From NCBI GenBank assembly GCA_001298575.1, contig LJCV01000055.1, positions 186,001-250,000 on the forward strand: DNA of 64,000 nt, given 5' to 3'. A model generated the notes under the pieces. That model made no database searches and was not told the origin of the DNA. It saw only the letters and a list, made by a program, of their open reading frames with translations. This DNA comes from Actinobacteria bacterium OK074. Lineage in GTDB: Bacteria; Actinomycetota; Actinomycetes; Streptomycetales; Streptomycetaceae. This document shows positions 17,008 to 26,593 of this stretch, one piece after another (positions within the stretch are counted from its first letter, which is position 1; each line of letters starts with the position of its first letter). Both the position numbers and the translations under genes were made by a program.

Positions 17008-18107
17008 GCCGTGCTCCTCGTGGGGATGCGTCCGGCCGCGTGGAAGGCGGCACAGGTGCCCTCGGACGACACCATGGGCGCGCCGAGGGGATGGCGGGGC
17101 GTGCAACGGGTGCCGTACGCCGCGCAGTCGGTGGGCAGCCGGGCCCCGGTGAGGATGGCGCCCGCGATGCAGTCGGCGTCCTCGACGGGGCACAGTCCGC
17201 CCACGTCGAAGCGGAGGGCCGCGTCGAACTCCCGGTACTCCTCGGCGAGTTCGAGCCCGCTGTCGGGCAGCTCGCCGATGCCGCGCCAGGCCCGGTCGGT
17301 CACCCGGAACACCCGGCGGACCGCGTCCTGCGCCGCGGTGTTGCCCGCCCGCCGCACGGCCCGCGTGTACTGGTTCTCCACCTCGTACCGCCCCGACTCC
17401 AGCTGCCGTACGGCCATGAGGATGCCCTCCAGCAGGTCCAGCGGCTCGAACCCGGTGACCACGACGGGGACTTGGTAGTGGGCGGCGATCGGCTCGTACT
17501 CGCGCCAGCCCATCACCGCGCACACGTGCCCGGCCGCGAGGAACGCCTGCACCTCGCAGTCGGGATCCTGAAGCAGCGCGGTCATCGCGGGCGGCACGAG
17601 GACGTGACTGACCAGCAGCGAGAAGTTCGTCAGGCCGAGGCGGGCCGCGTGCAGCACCGCCGTCGCGTTCGCGGGCGCCGTCGTCTCGAAGCCGACGGCG
17701 AGGAACACGACCTCCCGGTCCGGGTGCCGGGCCGCCAGGCGCACGGCGTCCATCGGGGCGTACACCACGCGGACGTCCGCGCCGCGTGCCCGCAGCGACA
17801 GCAGGTCGGTGTCCGAGCCCGGCACCCGCAGCATGTCGCCGAAGCTGGTGAACAGCACGCCGGGCCGGGCGGCGACGGCCATGGCCCGGTCCAGGGTCTC
17901 CAGCGGGGTCACGCAGACCGGGCAGCCCGGCCCGTGGATCATCCGGATCCCCGCGGGCAGCAGCTCGTCGATGCCCTGGCGGACCAGGGTGTGCGTCTGG
18001 CCGCCGCACACCTCCATGATCCGCCAGGGCCGGGTGGCGGTCCGGCGCAGCTCGTTCAGCAGCCGCCAGGCCAGCACCGGATCGCGGTACTCGTCGAGGT
18101 ACTTCAT
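17004..18107 (-). CDS. hypD: Hydrogenase maturation protein HypD
   Basis: Fe-S scaffold protein of 367 residues that, with HypC, carries the Fe(CN)2CO unit. Conserved motifs are CGGQTH (Cys34), HGPGCPVCV (Cys62, Cys65) and FETTAP near residue 143, with the C-terminal Fe-S cysteines present ([10 protein letters not shown]). The start ATG overlaps the stop of the CBS-BON gene by 4 nt, and the stop overlaps hypE, giving tight coupling. Confidence 0.96.
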   Translation of the reverse strand: MKYLDEYRDPVLAWRLLNELRRTATRPWRIMEVCGGQTHTLVRQGIDELLPAGIRMIHGPGCPVCVTPLETLDRAMAVAARPGVLFTSFGDMLRVPGSDTDLLSLRARGADVRVVYAPMDAVRLAARHPDREVVFLAVGFETTAPANATAVLHAARLGLTNFSLLVSHVLVPPAMTALLQDPDCEVQAFLAAGHVCAVMGWREYEPIAAHYQVPVVVTGFEPLDLLEGILMAVRQLESGRYEVENQYTRAVRRAGNTAAQDAVRRVFRVTDRAWRGIGELPDSGLELAEEYREFDAALRFDVGGLCPVEDADCIAGAILTGARLPTDCAAYGTRCTPRHPLGAPMVSSEGTCAAFHAAGRIPTRSTA

Positions 18108-18724
18108 CGGTGCGTGAGGTCGAGCCGGATGTCCACGACCCCCTCCACCGCCCGCACCGCCCGGGCCACCACGGGCACCAGCGTCCGGTCGGGCAGGAAG
18201 CCGCCGAGCGTGACCACGCCCTCGCTCACCTCGGCCGTCACCGCGGTCATGGCCGGCAGCCGGGTCAGGACGTGGCGCCGGACCTCCCCGGCGATCTCCT
18301 CGTCGGGACGGAGGAAGACCTTGAGCAGGTCGCCGCGGCTGACCACGCCCTGGAGCAGACCGACCCGGTCCACCACGGGCAGCCGCTTGACGTGCCGGCG
18401 CGCCATGATCCGCGCGGCCTCCGCGAGCGAGGCGTCCGCGTGCACGGTCACCGCCGGGGCGCTCATCAGCTCGCCCGCGGTCACGGCCCCCGCCTTGGTG
18501 CGCTGCGCGAGATCGCCCTCGTCGGTGTCCCGGAACTCCTCCTTGGCCAGCAGGTCCGCCTCGGAGACCACCCCGACGACCCGCCCCTCACCGGCCAGCA
18601 CCGGCAGGGCGCTGACCTTCCACTGCGCGAGCAACTCGACGATCTCCTTGAAGGGCGCCTCGCTGCCGACGGCGACGACGGTGTGCGTCATCACGTCGCT
18701 CACGGTGTACGGGGATTCAGGCAT
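18104..18724 (-). CDS. CBS-pair plus BON domain protein within the hydrogenase operon
   Basis: 206 residues: two CBS domains (about 8-60 and 75-130) and a C-terminal BON domain (about 140-205, [18 protein letters not shown]). It overlaps the hydrogenase large-subunit stop by 8 nt and hypD by 4 nt, so it is translated as part of the operon. Paralogue of 14539-15270, with a shorter linker. Adenine-nucleotide sensing for hydrogenase control is a reasonable inference; there is no direct evidence. Confidence 0.88.
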   Translation of the reverse strand: MPESPYTVSDVMTHTVVAVGSEAPFKEIVELLAQWKVSALPVLAGEGRVVGVVSEADLLAKEEFRDTDEGDLAQRTKAGAVTAGELMSAPAVTVHADASLAEAARIMARRHVKRLPVVDRVGLLQGVVSRGDLLKVFLRPDEEIAGEVRRHVLTRLPAMTAVTAEVSEGVVTLGGFLPDRTLVPVVARAVRAVEGVVDIRLDLTHR

Positions 18725-20078
18725 CGCAGCCTCCTGTGGTGGTTCCCGAGGTACGCACGACGGTCAGGTCGAGGAAGTGGGTGGAGCACGAGATGCACGG
18801 GTCGTGGTTGCGGATCGCCCGCTCGCACAGGGCCGTCAACTCGGCGTCGTCCGGGTCGCGTTCACCGATCGCCGCCTGGGCCAGACGGCGCAGGTCGGCC
18901 TCGATCGCGCCCTGGTTCTGCGCGGTCGGCGGCACCAGCAGCGCACTGCGGACGATGCCGTCGCCGTCGAGTTCGTAGCGGTGGTAGAGCAGCCCGCGCG
19001 GCGCCTCGGTGGCGCCGTGCCCGACGCCCGCGACCGCCGGGACCTCCGTGTACGGACGCGCGGGCGGCTGGTAGCCGTCGATGATCCGCAGCGCCTCGCC
19101 GACCGCGTACACGGTCTCCACGGCCCGTACGAGGATCGACCGGTAGGGGTTGCGGCACACGGCGCCCGCACGCGGATCGCCGAGCCCCGCCTCGACGGCC
19201 GCCTCCAGCGCCACCGGCGACAGCAGCCGCCCGCTGATCGCGAACCGGGCCAGGCAGCCGGTGAGATGGAGCCGCCCGTCGAGCCGGGAGTGCAGCGCGG
19301 TGGAGTGCGCGACATGCGTCTCGGTGACGTGCGCGGTGAAGTCCCGTACCGGGAAGGAGGTGTTGGTGCCGTCGGCCCTCAGCACGGTCGGGGTGCCGCC
19401 CTCGATGGCGTACGTGTCCGGCTCGGCCAGCGCGAACAGGTCGGCCTCGACACCCGCGTCCGGGAACTCGAAGCCCGCGACCCAGCGCACGGTCTGCCAC
19501 GCGTCGTCGAGGGCCCGCTTCAACTCCTCGGCCACCGGCCGCAGTTCCGCACACGCCGGGGTCCGGTGGAAGCCGCCGAGGCGGACGTTCACCGGGTGCA
19601 CGGCCCGGCCGCCGAGCAGCTCCATCAGCGAGTTGCCGGCCTTCTTCAGCCTCAGCCCCCGCTCGACCTCGGCGCGGTGCGTGCGCGCCAGCTCGATCGC
19701 GCTCGCCCGGCCCAGGAAGTCCGGGGCGTGCAGCAGGTAGATGTGCAGGGCCTGGCTCTCGATCCACTCGCCGCAGTAGAGAAGCCGACGCAGATCGCGG
19801 ATCACCGGGTCGACGCTCACACCGCAGGCGTCCTCGATCGCCGCGCACGCGCTCATCTGGTACGCGACCGGGCAGATTCCGCACACCCGGGCGGTGATGT
19901 CCGGCGGCTCGGTGTACGAACGGCCGCGCAGGAACGCCTCGAAGAAGCGCGGCGGTTCGTAGATCTCCAGCCGGGCGTCGGTGACCGTGCCGTCGTGCAC
20001 ATGGAGGCTGAGCGCGCCCTCGCCCTCGACCCGGGACAGCGAGCCGACGTGCAGCACACGGGATCCGCGGTGCGTCAC
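18717..20078 (-). CDS. [NiFe] hydrogenase large subunit, group 3b-like
   Basis: Catalytic subunit of 453 residues holding the NiFe(CN)2CO site. The N-terminal ligand motif is [10 protein letters not shown] (Cys66, Cys69); the C-terminal one is DPCISCSTH (Cys428, Cys431, His434). A 19-residue tail after His434 should be removed by the endopeptidase encoded at 26009-26515. The short length and partners (a short small subunit, an FAD/NAD(P) subunit and a dicluster Fe-S subunit) place it with cytoplasmic bidirectional NAD(P)-linked group 3b enzymes. A similar enzyme (Hyh) in Mycobacterium smegmatis is hypoxia-induced and evolves H2. The GTG start overlaps the small-subunit stop (GTGA). Confidence 0.94.
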   Translation of the reverse strand: MTHRGSRVLHVGSLSRVEGEGALSLHVHDGTVTDARLEIYEPPRFFEAFLRGRSYTEPPDITARVCGICPVAYQMSACAAIEDACGVSVDPVIRDLRRLLYCGEWIESQALHIYLLHAPDFLGRASAIELARTHRAEVERGLRLKKAGNSLMELLGGRAVHPVNVRLGGFHRTPACAELRPVAEELKRALDDAWQTVRWVAGFEFPDAGVEADLFALAEPDTYAIEGGTPTVLRADGTNTSFPVRDFTAHVTETHVAHSTALHSRLDGRLHLTGCLARFAISGRLLSPVALEAAVEAGLGDPRAGAVCRNPYRSILVRAVETVYAVGEALRIIDGYQPPARPYTEVPAVAGVGHGATEAPRGLLYHRYELDGDGIVRSALLVPPTAQNQGAIEADLRRLAQAAIGERDPDDAELTALCERAIRNHDPCISCSTHFLDLTVVRTSGTTTGGCDA

Positions 20079-20827
20079 TTGCGTAACTCCTTGTCGAAAG
20101 CAGGGGCGTTGAAGGTGTGCAGGAACCGCACCACGGCGTCCTCGTCGAGGCCGTCGCGGCGCAGCAGCGGGATCAGCGCCGGCAGGTTCACCGACCCGGA
20201 CGGGCCGAAGCAGCCGAAGCAGCCGCGCCGGTAGGCCGGGCACAGCGCCCCGCACCCGGCGTGCGTGACCGGGCCCAGGCAGGGCGTGCCGTGCGCGACG
20301 GTCACACAGACCGTGCCGCGCCGCTTGCACTCGAAGCACACGCTGTGATCGGGGACGTCGGGCTTGCGGCCGGCCAGGAACGCGGTGATCACCTCGATCA
20401 GCTGCCGCCGGTCGACCGGACAGCCGCGCAGCTCGAAGTCGACGTCCACGTGGGCCGACACGGGCGTGGAGGTGGCGAGCGTGGAGATGTACTCGGGGTG
20501 CGCGTAGACCGTGCGCCGGTACTCGTCCACGTCCGCGAAATTCCTGAGCGCCTGGATACCGCCCGCGGTCGCGCACGCCCCGATGGTCACCAGGTGGCGG
20601 GAGTCGGCCCGGATCGCGCGGATCCGCTCGGCGTCGGCGGCCGTGGTCACCGAACCCTCGACGAGGGACAGGTCGTACGGTCCGGGCGCCGTCGCGCTCG
20701 ACGCCTCCGGGAAGTGCGCGATCTCCACCGCGCCGGTCAGCGCGAGGAGTTCGTCCTCGCAGTCCAGCAGGGTGAGCTGGCAGCCGTCGCAGGAGGCCAG
20801 CTTGAACACCGCGAGTGTGGGCGCCAT
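20075..20827 (-). CDS. [NiFe] hydrogenase small subunit, group 3b-like
   Basis: Electron-transfer subunit of 250 residues. It shows CDGC (Cys13, Cys16), a GACATAGG segment near 104-111, [10 protein letters not shown], and further cysteine groups ([37 protein letters not shown]) for a total of probably three Fe-S clusters. It lacks a Tat signal and membrane anchor, as expected for a cytoplasmic enzyme. ATG start 1 nt after the gamma-subunit stop. Confidence 0.94.
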   Translation of the reverse strand: MAPTLAVFKLASCDGCQLTLLDCEDELLALTGAVEIAHFPEASSATAPGPYDLSLVEGSVTTAADAERIRAIRADSRHLVTIGACATAGGIQALRNFADVDEYRRTVYAHPEYISTLATSTPVSAHVDVDFELRGCPVDRRQLIEVITAFLAGRKPDVPDHSVCFECKRRGTVCVTVAHGTPCLGPVTHAGCGALCPAYRRGCFGCFGPSGSVNLPALIPLLRRDGLDEDAVVRFLHTFNAPAFDKELRK

Positions 20828-20828
20828 C

Positions 20829-21635
20829 TCACAACTCCCTTACGGACAGCAGGGGTTCGGCCAGGTCCCAGTCCACGACCGGCCCGGCCCGGCACACCAG
20901 CACCGGACCGAGCTGACAGTGCCCGCAATGCCCGGTCGCGCAGCGCATGTTGCGCTCCAGCGAGACCCGGATCCGGTCGCGGGGCACCCCGCGGTGGGCG
21001 AGTTCGCGGGCGGTGGCGCGGATCATCGGCTCGGGCCCGCAGACGAACGCCGTCGTGGCGTCCGGCTCGAACAGCGCCCGGCCCAGCAGCTGCGTGACCA
21101 TGCCGACGTCCCCGTGCCAGTCGGCATCGGGCCGGTCGACCGTCACCCCGGTGTACGCCGTGGCCCAGCTCTCGATCTCCTTCCGGCCGATCAGCTCGGC
21201 CGGAGTGCGCGCCCCCACCAGCACGTTGACCCGGCGGTACGCCGCCGGCTCGGCCAGCGCGCCCAGGATCAGCGGCCGCAGCGGGGCGAGCCCGATGCCG
21301 CCCGCCACGACCAGCACGTCCCGCCCGCGCGCCCGCTCCAGCCCCCAACTCGTGCCGTACGGGCCGCGGATGCCGACGACGTCACCGACCCGGGCCGCGC
21401 ACAGCCCGGCGGAGACCGCGCCCACCGAACGGATCGTGTGCGCGAGCCCTCCGGTGGCCCGCACGGAACTCACCGAGACGGGGATCTCGCCGCGGCCGAA
21501 GCAGTGCACCATCGCGAACTGCCCCGGCACGAAGTCGGGCAGCGCCGCATCCACGGGTTCGAGCCGCAGCGTCACCGTGTCGCCGGTCTCCTGCCGACGG
21601 GCGACCACCCGGTGCGGGACCGGTAGGGCGGTCAC
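20829..21635 (-). CDS. Hydrogenase FAD/NAD(P)-binding subunit (gamma, ferredoxin-NADP reductase type)
   Basis: 268 residues. An FAD-binding barrel (about 1-100, with [10 protein letters not shown] and IPVSVSS) is followed by an NAD(P)-binding domain ([19 protein letters not shown]) and a C-terminal [2Fe-2S] motif [17 protein letters not shown]. It passes electrons between the small subunit and NAD(P)H, like sulfhydrogenase gamma or dihydroorotate dehydrogenase electron-transfer proteins. The GTG at 21635 overlaps the upstream cyclic-nucleotide-domain gene by 4 nt (GTGA); the longer upstream frame has no supporting features. Confidence 0.92.
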   Translation of the reverse strand: MTALPVPHRVVARRQETGDTVTLRLEPVDAALPDFVPGQFAMVHCFGRGEIPVSVSSVRATGGLAHTIRSVGAVSAGLCAARVGDVVGIRGPYGTSWGLERARGRDVLVVAGGIGLAPLRPLILGALAEPAAYRRVNVLVGARTPAELIGRKEIESWATAYTGVTVDRPDADWHGDVGMVTQLLGRALFEPDATTAFVCGPEPMIRATARELAHRGVPRDRIRVSLERNMRCATGHCGHCQLGPVLVCRAGPVVDWDLAEPLLSVREL

Positions 21636-22096
21636 AGCGGCTCCCTCGTCCCGTAGGTCCCGTACAGGTCGAGCAGCCGGGCGCGGGCCGCGCTCAGCCG
21701 GTGGGCCAGCACCCGGCCCACCCAGTGCTCGACGGCCTGGCCGAAGCCGGGGTCGTCCAGGCACATCAGGCGGACGGCGACCGCGTCGAACTCGTAGGCC
21801 CTGAGCCGGGTCACGGCCACGGCGCCCAACTGCCAGACGTACGGCTCGTACAGCCAGGACCAGCCGACGAGGTCACCGGTGCCGAGCGTCTCGACGACCG
21901 GCGGGCGGCGGCCGGGCACGTGCATGTCGAGGGCGGCGGTGCCGTTGCGCAGGATCCAGAACCGGTCGGCGTGCCCGCCCTCCTCGAACAGGCGGGTGTC
22001 CTGCGGGAATTCGGTCTCGTGGGCGATGCGCAGCAGCCGGTTGCGGTGCTCGACGGGCAGCGCGTGGTTCATCCGCAGGGCCATTGAGGGGGGCAT
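21632..22096 (-). CDS. Cyclic-nucleotide-binding-domain protein without HTH
   Basis: 154 residues with a cNMP-binding (CRP-like) beta-roll at about 20-115 ([41 protein letters not shown]) and a C-terminal helical stretch. There is no helix-turn-helix, so it is not a CRP-type transcription factor. Its ATG overlaps the beta-subunit stop (ATGA) and its stop overlaps the gamma-subunit start (GTGA): it is embedded inside the hydrogenase structural genes. It is probably a regulatory subunit; ligand and partner are unknown. Confidence 0.85.
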   Translation of the reverse strand: MPPSMALRMNHALPVEHRNRLLRIAHETEFPQDTRLFEEGGHADRFWILRNGTAALDMHVPGRRPPVVETLGTGDLVGWSWLYEPYVWQLGAVAVTRLRAYEFDAVAVRLMCLDDPGFGQAVEHWVGRVLAHRLSAARARLLDLYGTYGTREPL

Positions 22097-23232
22097 CAGT
22101 CCGTCTCCGTTCGGTGTTCGGCCGCCAGCGCGGCGACTTCCTCGGTGATGTCGATGCCGGCCGGGCACCAGGCGATACAGCGCCCGCAGCCGACACAGCC
22201 GGACGAGCCGAACTGGTCGTGCCAGGTGGAGAGTTTGTGGGTGAGCCACTGCCGGTAGCGGCTGCCGGCCGAGGCGCGGACCGGGCCGCCGTGCAGATAC
22301 GAGAAGTCGAGATCGAAGCAGGAGTCCCAGCGCTGCCAGCGCTCGGTGTGGTCACCGGTCAGGTCGGTGACCTCCTCGGTGGTGGTGCAGAAGCAAGTGG
22401 GGCACACCATCGTGCAGTTGCCGCAGGTCAGACAGCGCTCGGCGACCTCGGTCCAGCGGGCCGCGTCCGCGCTGCCGCTCAGCAGGGCGCGCAGGTCGGT
22501 CGCGGGCAGGGTGCGGCCCATACGGTCGCGGGCCGCGTCCACCGAGGCGCGGGCGGTGGCCTCCGTCACCAAGTCGGCCGTACGGTGCGGGACTTGTTCC
22601 AGCAGGCGGGCGCCCTCCGTGCTGCCGGCGCGCACCAGGAACCGGTGCCCGTCGCCGTCAACCACTTCGGTCAGCGCGAGGTCGTACCCGGGGTCGGCCG
22701 CGGGCCCGCCGCCCGCCGACACGCAGAAGCAGGTCGCGCCCGGCTCGGTGCACTCGGCGGCGATCAGCAGCGCGCGCCCCCGGCGCTCGCCGTACCCGCT
22801 GTCCTCGTACCGTCCGCCGGTCAGCACCCGGTCCTGGATCGCGATGGCCCGCAGATCGCAGGGCCGGACCCCGAGGAAGGCGTACGACGGCGGCTCGGCC
22901 TCGTGCTCGGTGAAGACCACGCGGCCCTCCGGCGTCCGGTCGGCGCTCCACAGCCGCTCGCGTGCGGGGTGCAGATACGTCTTCCAGGACTGCGGGCCCG
23001 CGCTGTGCGCGAAGGCGGCGCCGTCCGCGCGGGGGACCAACCGGTAGCGTCCGGCGTCCAGTTCGACGCCCCAGCCGTAGGGGAGCGCGTCTGCCGAGGT
23101 CAGTTCGGACAGCACGATCGCGCCGTCGCGGACGGTCGGCCCGACGACGGTGCGCCCCTGCGCCATCAGCGCCGCGACCAGGGCGTCCAGACCGTCCCGG
23201 TCGAGCACGGCCAGGGCTGCGGTGGCGGTCAT
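22096..23232 (-). CDS. Hydrogenase beta subunit, dicluster 4Fe-4S protein
   Basis: 378 residues of the sulfhydrogenase beta/anaerobic sulfite reductase A type. The N-terminal part contains [18 protein letters not shown]; two [4Fe-4S] ferredoxin motifs follow, [14 protein letters not shown] (near 265) and [14 protein letters not shown] (near 350). It relays electrons between the flavin subunit and the hydrogenase module. The ATG at 23232 follows GAGGAGG. First gene of a transcription unit beta-cNMP-gamma-small-large-CBS-hypD-hypE, all overlapping or separated by 1 nt. Two candidate DevR-type sites lie 75-110 nt upstream. Confidence 0.92.
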   Translation of the reverse strand: MTATAALAVLDRDGLDALVAALMAQGRTVVGPTVRDGAIVLSELTSADALPYGWGVELDAGRYRLVPRADGAAFAHSAGPQSWKTYLHPARERLWSADRTPEGRVVFTEHEAEPPSYAFLGVRPCDLRAIAIQDRVLTGGRYEDSGYGERRGRALLIAAECTEPGATCFCVSAGGGPAADPGYDLALTEVVDGDGHRFLVRAGSTEGARLLEQVPHRTADLVTEATARASVDAARDRMGRTLPATDLRALLSGSADAARWTEVAERCLTCGNCTMVCPTCFCTTTEEVTDLTGDHTERWQRWDSCFDLDFSYLHGGPVRASAGSRYRQWLTHKLSTWHDQFGSSGCVGCGRCIAWCPAGIDITEEVAALAAEHRTETD

Positions 23233-23306
23233 GTCGGTCCTCCTCGTACGGGGCGGATCGGGCTCGTCCACCTTCAGGTTCCGCCGGGGAACGGCACCCG
23301 GGGCAG

Positions 23307-23342
23307 GGGCCGACCGGCCCTGGCGGACGGGCCGACCGGATC
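23307..23342. promoter_or_regulatory. Candidate DevR-type operator pair upstream of the hydrogenase operon
   Basis: GGGCCGACCGGCCC (23307-23320) and GGGCCGACCGGATC (23329-23342), with starts 22 bp apart, 75-110 nt upstream of the hydrogenase beta-subunit start. One of the clearest pairs in the window. Confidence 0.65.
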
Positions 23343-23459
23343 CGCCGAAAGAGGCTTGGCGGCCGGTGGCCCCCTCGAAGAGGCGCGGTGCGCGACCAGC
23401 CACAGACGGCCCGCGGTCTCAAGACGGCCCGAGGTAATCCGGCTCCACCCGGCGGAGCG

Positions 23460-23717
23460 CTACGGCAGCGGCTCGCCCAGCTCGGCCTCGACCGCCCCCG
23501 CCATCGCCCGCAGCACGTCGAGCGTCCGGTGCGCCTCCGCCTCGTCGACCAGGGTGATCGCGAAGCCGACGTGCACGACGACGTACGACCCGACGTCCGC
23601 CTCGGGCGTGCAGCTGAGGCAGACCTCGCGCCGGATGCCGCCGAAGTCGACCGTGGACATGAGCAGTCCGGCGTCGTCGTGGATCTCCAGAACCCGTCCA
23701 GGGATGCCCAGACACAT
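23460..23717 (-). CDS. hypC: Hydrogenase assembly chaperone HypC/HybG
   Basis: Small chaperone of 85 residues binding HypD and the large-subunit precursor through its N-terminal Cys. The hallmark MCLGIPGRVLEI start is present. The ATG lies 6 nt after the hypF stop, in the same transcription unit (endopeptidase-hypF-hypC). Confidence 0.97.
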   Translation of the reverse strand: MCLGIPGRVLEIHDDAGLLMSTVDFGGIRREVCLSCTPEADVGSYVVVHVGFAITLVDEAEAHRTLDVLRAMAGAVEAELGEPLP

Positions 23718-23723
23718 GCGCGT

Positions 23724-26012
23724 TCACCTCTCCCCGGCCAGCCGTGCGGCCGCGACCGCCGCCTGCCCGTAGCTGATGCCGCCGTCCCCGACCGGGACCT
23801 GACCGCCGACCAGCACCCGCAGCCCCTGCGCGTGCAGCCGGCGTTTCACCTCGGTGAGCAGCCGCCGGTTGACGAAGCAGCCGCCGCCCAGGCACACCGT
23901 GCGCGGCGCGCCCTCGGCCACCGCCCGGGCGACGAGGTCCGCGGTGACGACCGCGAGCGTGAGCTGGAAGGCCGCGGCCAGCCGGGCCACCGGCTCCCCG
24001 GCGAGCTGCCGCTCCAGCAGGTCGGTCAGGGTGGGCGCGGGGTCGTACACCCACAGACCGTGCGCCCGCACGACGTGATGGCCGAGCGCCGCGGCGTGCT
24101 CGGTGCCCGCCGCCGCTTCGAGCAGGACGGCCGCCTCGCCCTCGTACCCCGCCCGGTCGCACAGGCCGAGCAGGGCGGCGACGGTGTCGAAGAGCCGTCC
24201 GGCGCTGGAGGCGCGCGGGCAGTTGACGTCCCGGGCGACCATCGCGCGCACCGCCGCCACCTCGGCCGGATCGAGCCGGTCGGTGAAGGCCCGGGTGAGC
24301 CACGGGTAGGGGCGCGGACGGCCCAGCGTCTCGCCGCCGAGCAGCTGCCCCAGAGCCGTCCGCCAGGGATGGCGCACCGCCGCGTCGCCGCCCGGCAGGG
24401 GAGCCGTCGCGAACCGGCCCACCCGGCGGTAGCCGCGCAGATCGGCGACGAGGATCTCACCGCCCCACAGGGTGCCGTCGTCGCCCAGCCCCAGCCCGTC
24501 GTAGGCCACGCCGAGGAACCGGCCCCGCACCTCGTGCTCGGCCGCGCAGGCCGCCACGTGCGCGTGATGGTGCTGTACCGCGATCCGCGGCAGCGGCTGG
24601 GCCTTGGCCCACCGCGTGGACAGATAGCCGGGATGCGGATCGTGGGCGAGGGCGACCGGTTCGACACCGGTGAGCCGCTTGAGGTGCTCGTACGACGTCA
24701 GGAACGCCTCGTGGGTCGCCGCGTCCGCCAAGTCGCCCGTGTGCGGCCCGAGATGGGCCCGGCCGTCGGCGGCCAGCGTGAACGTGTGCTTCAGCTGGGC
24801 GCCGACCCCCGCGACCGGCTCCGCGGCCGGCAGCGGCAGCGGGGCGGGGGCCAGGCCGCGCGCCCGGCGGACCGTGATCCGGGTGCGGCCGGTGAACTGC
24901 ACCACGGAGTCGTCGTAGCGCGACCGGATCGGCCGGTCGTGGGTGAGGAAGCCGTCCGCGACCGCGGCCTGGCCGGCGCGGGCCGCCGCGTCCTCGACGG
25001 CGATGGGCTCGCCACCGAGGTTGCCGCTGGTGACCACGAGCGGCCGGGCCGTGTCGTCGAGGAGCAGCTGGTGCAGGCCGGTGGTGGGCAGGAACAGGCC
25101 GACGCGGGGCAGCCCCGGGTGCACCTCCTCGGCGAGCGGGTCCGCGCCGTGCGGGCGGCGCCGGGCCAGCAGCACCACGGGGCGCTCCGGGGAGGCCAGG
25201 GCCGCGCGTTCGGTGGCGCCGACGCGGGCCAGCCGGTCCGCCGCGCCGAGGTCGCGGACCATCACGGCGAACGGTTTCGCCGGCCGGCACTTGCGGCGCC
25301 GCAGCTCGGCCACGGCCGCCGGATCGCCCGCGTCGCACACCAGTTGATAACCGCCGAGCCCCTTCACCGCGACGATCCCGCCCCCGGTGACGGTCTCGAC
25401 CGCCGCCCGCAGCGCCGCCTCCCCGCGCAGGTCCGCCCAGGCCAGCTCGGGACCGCAGTCGGGGCAGGCCACCGGCTCGGCGTGGAAGCGGCGGTCGGCC
25501 GGGTCGGCGTACTCCGCCGCGCACCGCGCGCACAGCGGGAAGCGGCGCATGGTCGTACGGACCCGGTCGTAGGGCAGGTCCTCGATGATCGTGGCGCGCG
25601 GACCGCAGTCCGTGCAGTTGACGAACGGGTAGCGGTGGCGCCGGTCGCGGGGGTCGCGCAGCTCGCGCAGGCAGGCGTCGCAGACGGCGGCGTCGGGCGG
25701 GATCTCGCGGGGCACCAGGTCCGGGGCCCCCGGCGCGCTGTGCCGTACGTGGAAACCGGCGCCGCACTCCGACTGCCCCGCGGCGCCGGTGAGCCGGACG
25801 TGGCGCACCCGGGCCAGCAGCGGCGCGTCGGCGCGCAGCCGGGCCGCGAACTCCTCGATCGCGGGCGGCGGCCCCGCGACCTCGCCCTCCACGTGACCGT
25901 TCACGTTGGCCACCCAGCCGTCCAGGCCGAGCCGGGCCGCCGTGCGGTACACGAAGGGCCGGAAGCCGACGCCCTGGACGGTGCCGTACACCTGGAAGCG
26001 CCGCACGCTCAT
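23724..26012 (-). CDS. hypF: Carbamoyltransferase HypF
   Basis: 762 residues, full length. An N-terminal acylphosphatase domain (VQGVGFRPFVYRTA) is followed by two zinc-finger blocks (CDACLRE with CTDCGPR; CARCAAEY with CPDCGP), a YrdC-like domain and a Kae1-like carbamoyltransferase domain with the metal motif HHHAHVAA. It makes the carbamoyl group from carbamoyl phosphate for HypE, which links it to the carbamate kinase substrate pool. The ATG at 26012 overlaps the endopeptidase stop (ATGA). Confidence 0.96.
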   Translation of the reverse strand: MSVRRFQVYGTVQGVGFRPFVYRTAARLGLDGWVANVNGHVEGEVAGPPPAIEEFAARLRADAPLLARVRHVRLTGAAGQSECGAGFHVRHSAPGAPDLVPREIPPDAAVCDACLRELRDPRDRRHRYPFVNCTDCGPRATIIEDLPYDRVRTTMRRFPLCARCAAEYADPADRRFHAEPVACPDCGPELAWADLRGEAALRAAVETVTGGGIVAVKGLGGYQLVCDAGDPAAVAELRRRKCRPAKPFAVMVRDLGAADRLARVGATERAALASPERPVVLLARRRPHGADPLAEEVHPGLPRVGLFLPTTGLHQLLLDDTARPLVVTSGNLGGEPIAVEDAAARAGQAAVADGFLTHDRPIRSRYDDSVVQFTGRTRITVRRARGLAPAPLPLPAAEPVAGVGAQLKHTFTLAADGRAHLGPHTGDLADAATHEAFLTSYEHLKRLTGVEPVALAHDPHPGYLSTRWAKAQPLPRIAVQHHHAHVAACAAEHEVRGRFLGVAYDGLGLGDDGTLWGGEILVADLRGYRRVGRFATAPLPGGDAAVRHPWRTALGQLLGGETLGRPRPYPWLTRAFTDRLDPAEVAAVRAMVARDVNCPRASSAGRLFDTVAALLGLCDRAGYEGEAAVLLEAAAGTEHAAALGHHVVRAHGLWVYDPAPTLTDLLERQLAGEPVARLAAAFQLTLAVVTADLVARAVAEGAPRTVCLGGGCFVNRRLLTEVKRRLHAQGLRVLVGGQVPVGDGGISYGQAAVAAARLAGER

Positions 26013-26515
26013 GGCCGCCTCCCGACGGCGGCGTCCCGGTACCGGGCCAGCTCGTCCTCGACCGCCGCCACCAGCGGCTCCACGGCGTCCGCGACGGCGG
26101 GAGAGAGGCCGGTGCCGAACGAGCCGTCGGCGCCCTCCACGGCGTACACGACCAGCCGGTCCGGCAACAGCCCCAGCACACCGGCGAGTTCGACCGCCTC
26201 GCCGAGACCGAGACCGTGCGAACTGGTCGCGGACGGCAACACGAGCTGCCCGGCGTCCAGTTCGAGGCGGTGCACGCGACCCGGGGTGCCCGGATGCGCG
26301 TGGGCCGCGTCCACGACGACGGCGAGCGCGGCGCCCTGCCACAGCCCGATCAGCCGCCCGGGGTCGCCGTCACAGGTCGCGAACCCGGTGTCCGGGGACG
26401 GCGGTCCGGCCCCGGCGCGCTCCCGGAGCCGCTCGACCACGGCCCAGCCCACTCCGTCGTCGTGCCGGAACTCGTTCCCGACACCGACGACGGCGATCCG
26501 CATACGCGTCCTCAT
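26009..26515 (-). CDS. Hydrogenase maturation endopeptidase (HycI/HoxW type)
   Basis: 168 residues. The N-terminal VVGVGNEFRHDDGVGWAVVERL contains the nickel-sensing Glu and Asp positions of this peptidase family (GxGNxxxxDDGxG), and the second conserved block is VVVDAAHAHPGTPG. It is expected to cleave the large-subunit C-terminal tail once nickel is in place. The start could be the ATG at 26515 or one 12 nt downstream. It heads the endopeptidase-hypF-hypC unit; two candidate operators lie 37-72 nt upstream. No hypA or hypB (nickel insertion) is present in the window. Confidence 0.9.
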   Translation of the reverse strand: MRTRMRIAVVGVGNEFRHDDGVGWAVVERLRERAGAGPPSPDTGFATCDGDPGRLIGLWQGAALAVVVDAAHAHPGTPGRVHRLELDAGQLVLPSATSSHGLGLGEAVELAGVLGLLPDRLVVYAVEGADGSFGTGLSPAVADAVEPLVAAVEDELARYRDAAVGRRP

Positions 26516-26551
26516 GCTCCCACCGTGCGCCGCGGCCGTCCGGCCCGGCAG

Positions 26552-26587
26552 GGGCCGAACGACCCGCCCGCGGGGGCCGACCCGCCC
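26552..26587. promoter_or_regulatory. Candidate DevR-type operator pair upstream of the hyp unit
   Basis: GGGCCGAACGACCC (26552-26565) and GGGCCGACCCGCCC (26574-26587), with starts 22 bp apart, in the 78-nt gap between the endopeptidase gene and the upstream universal stress gene. Confidence 0.55.
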
Positions 26588-26593
26588 CCGCGG

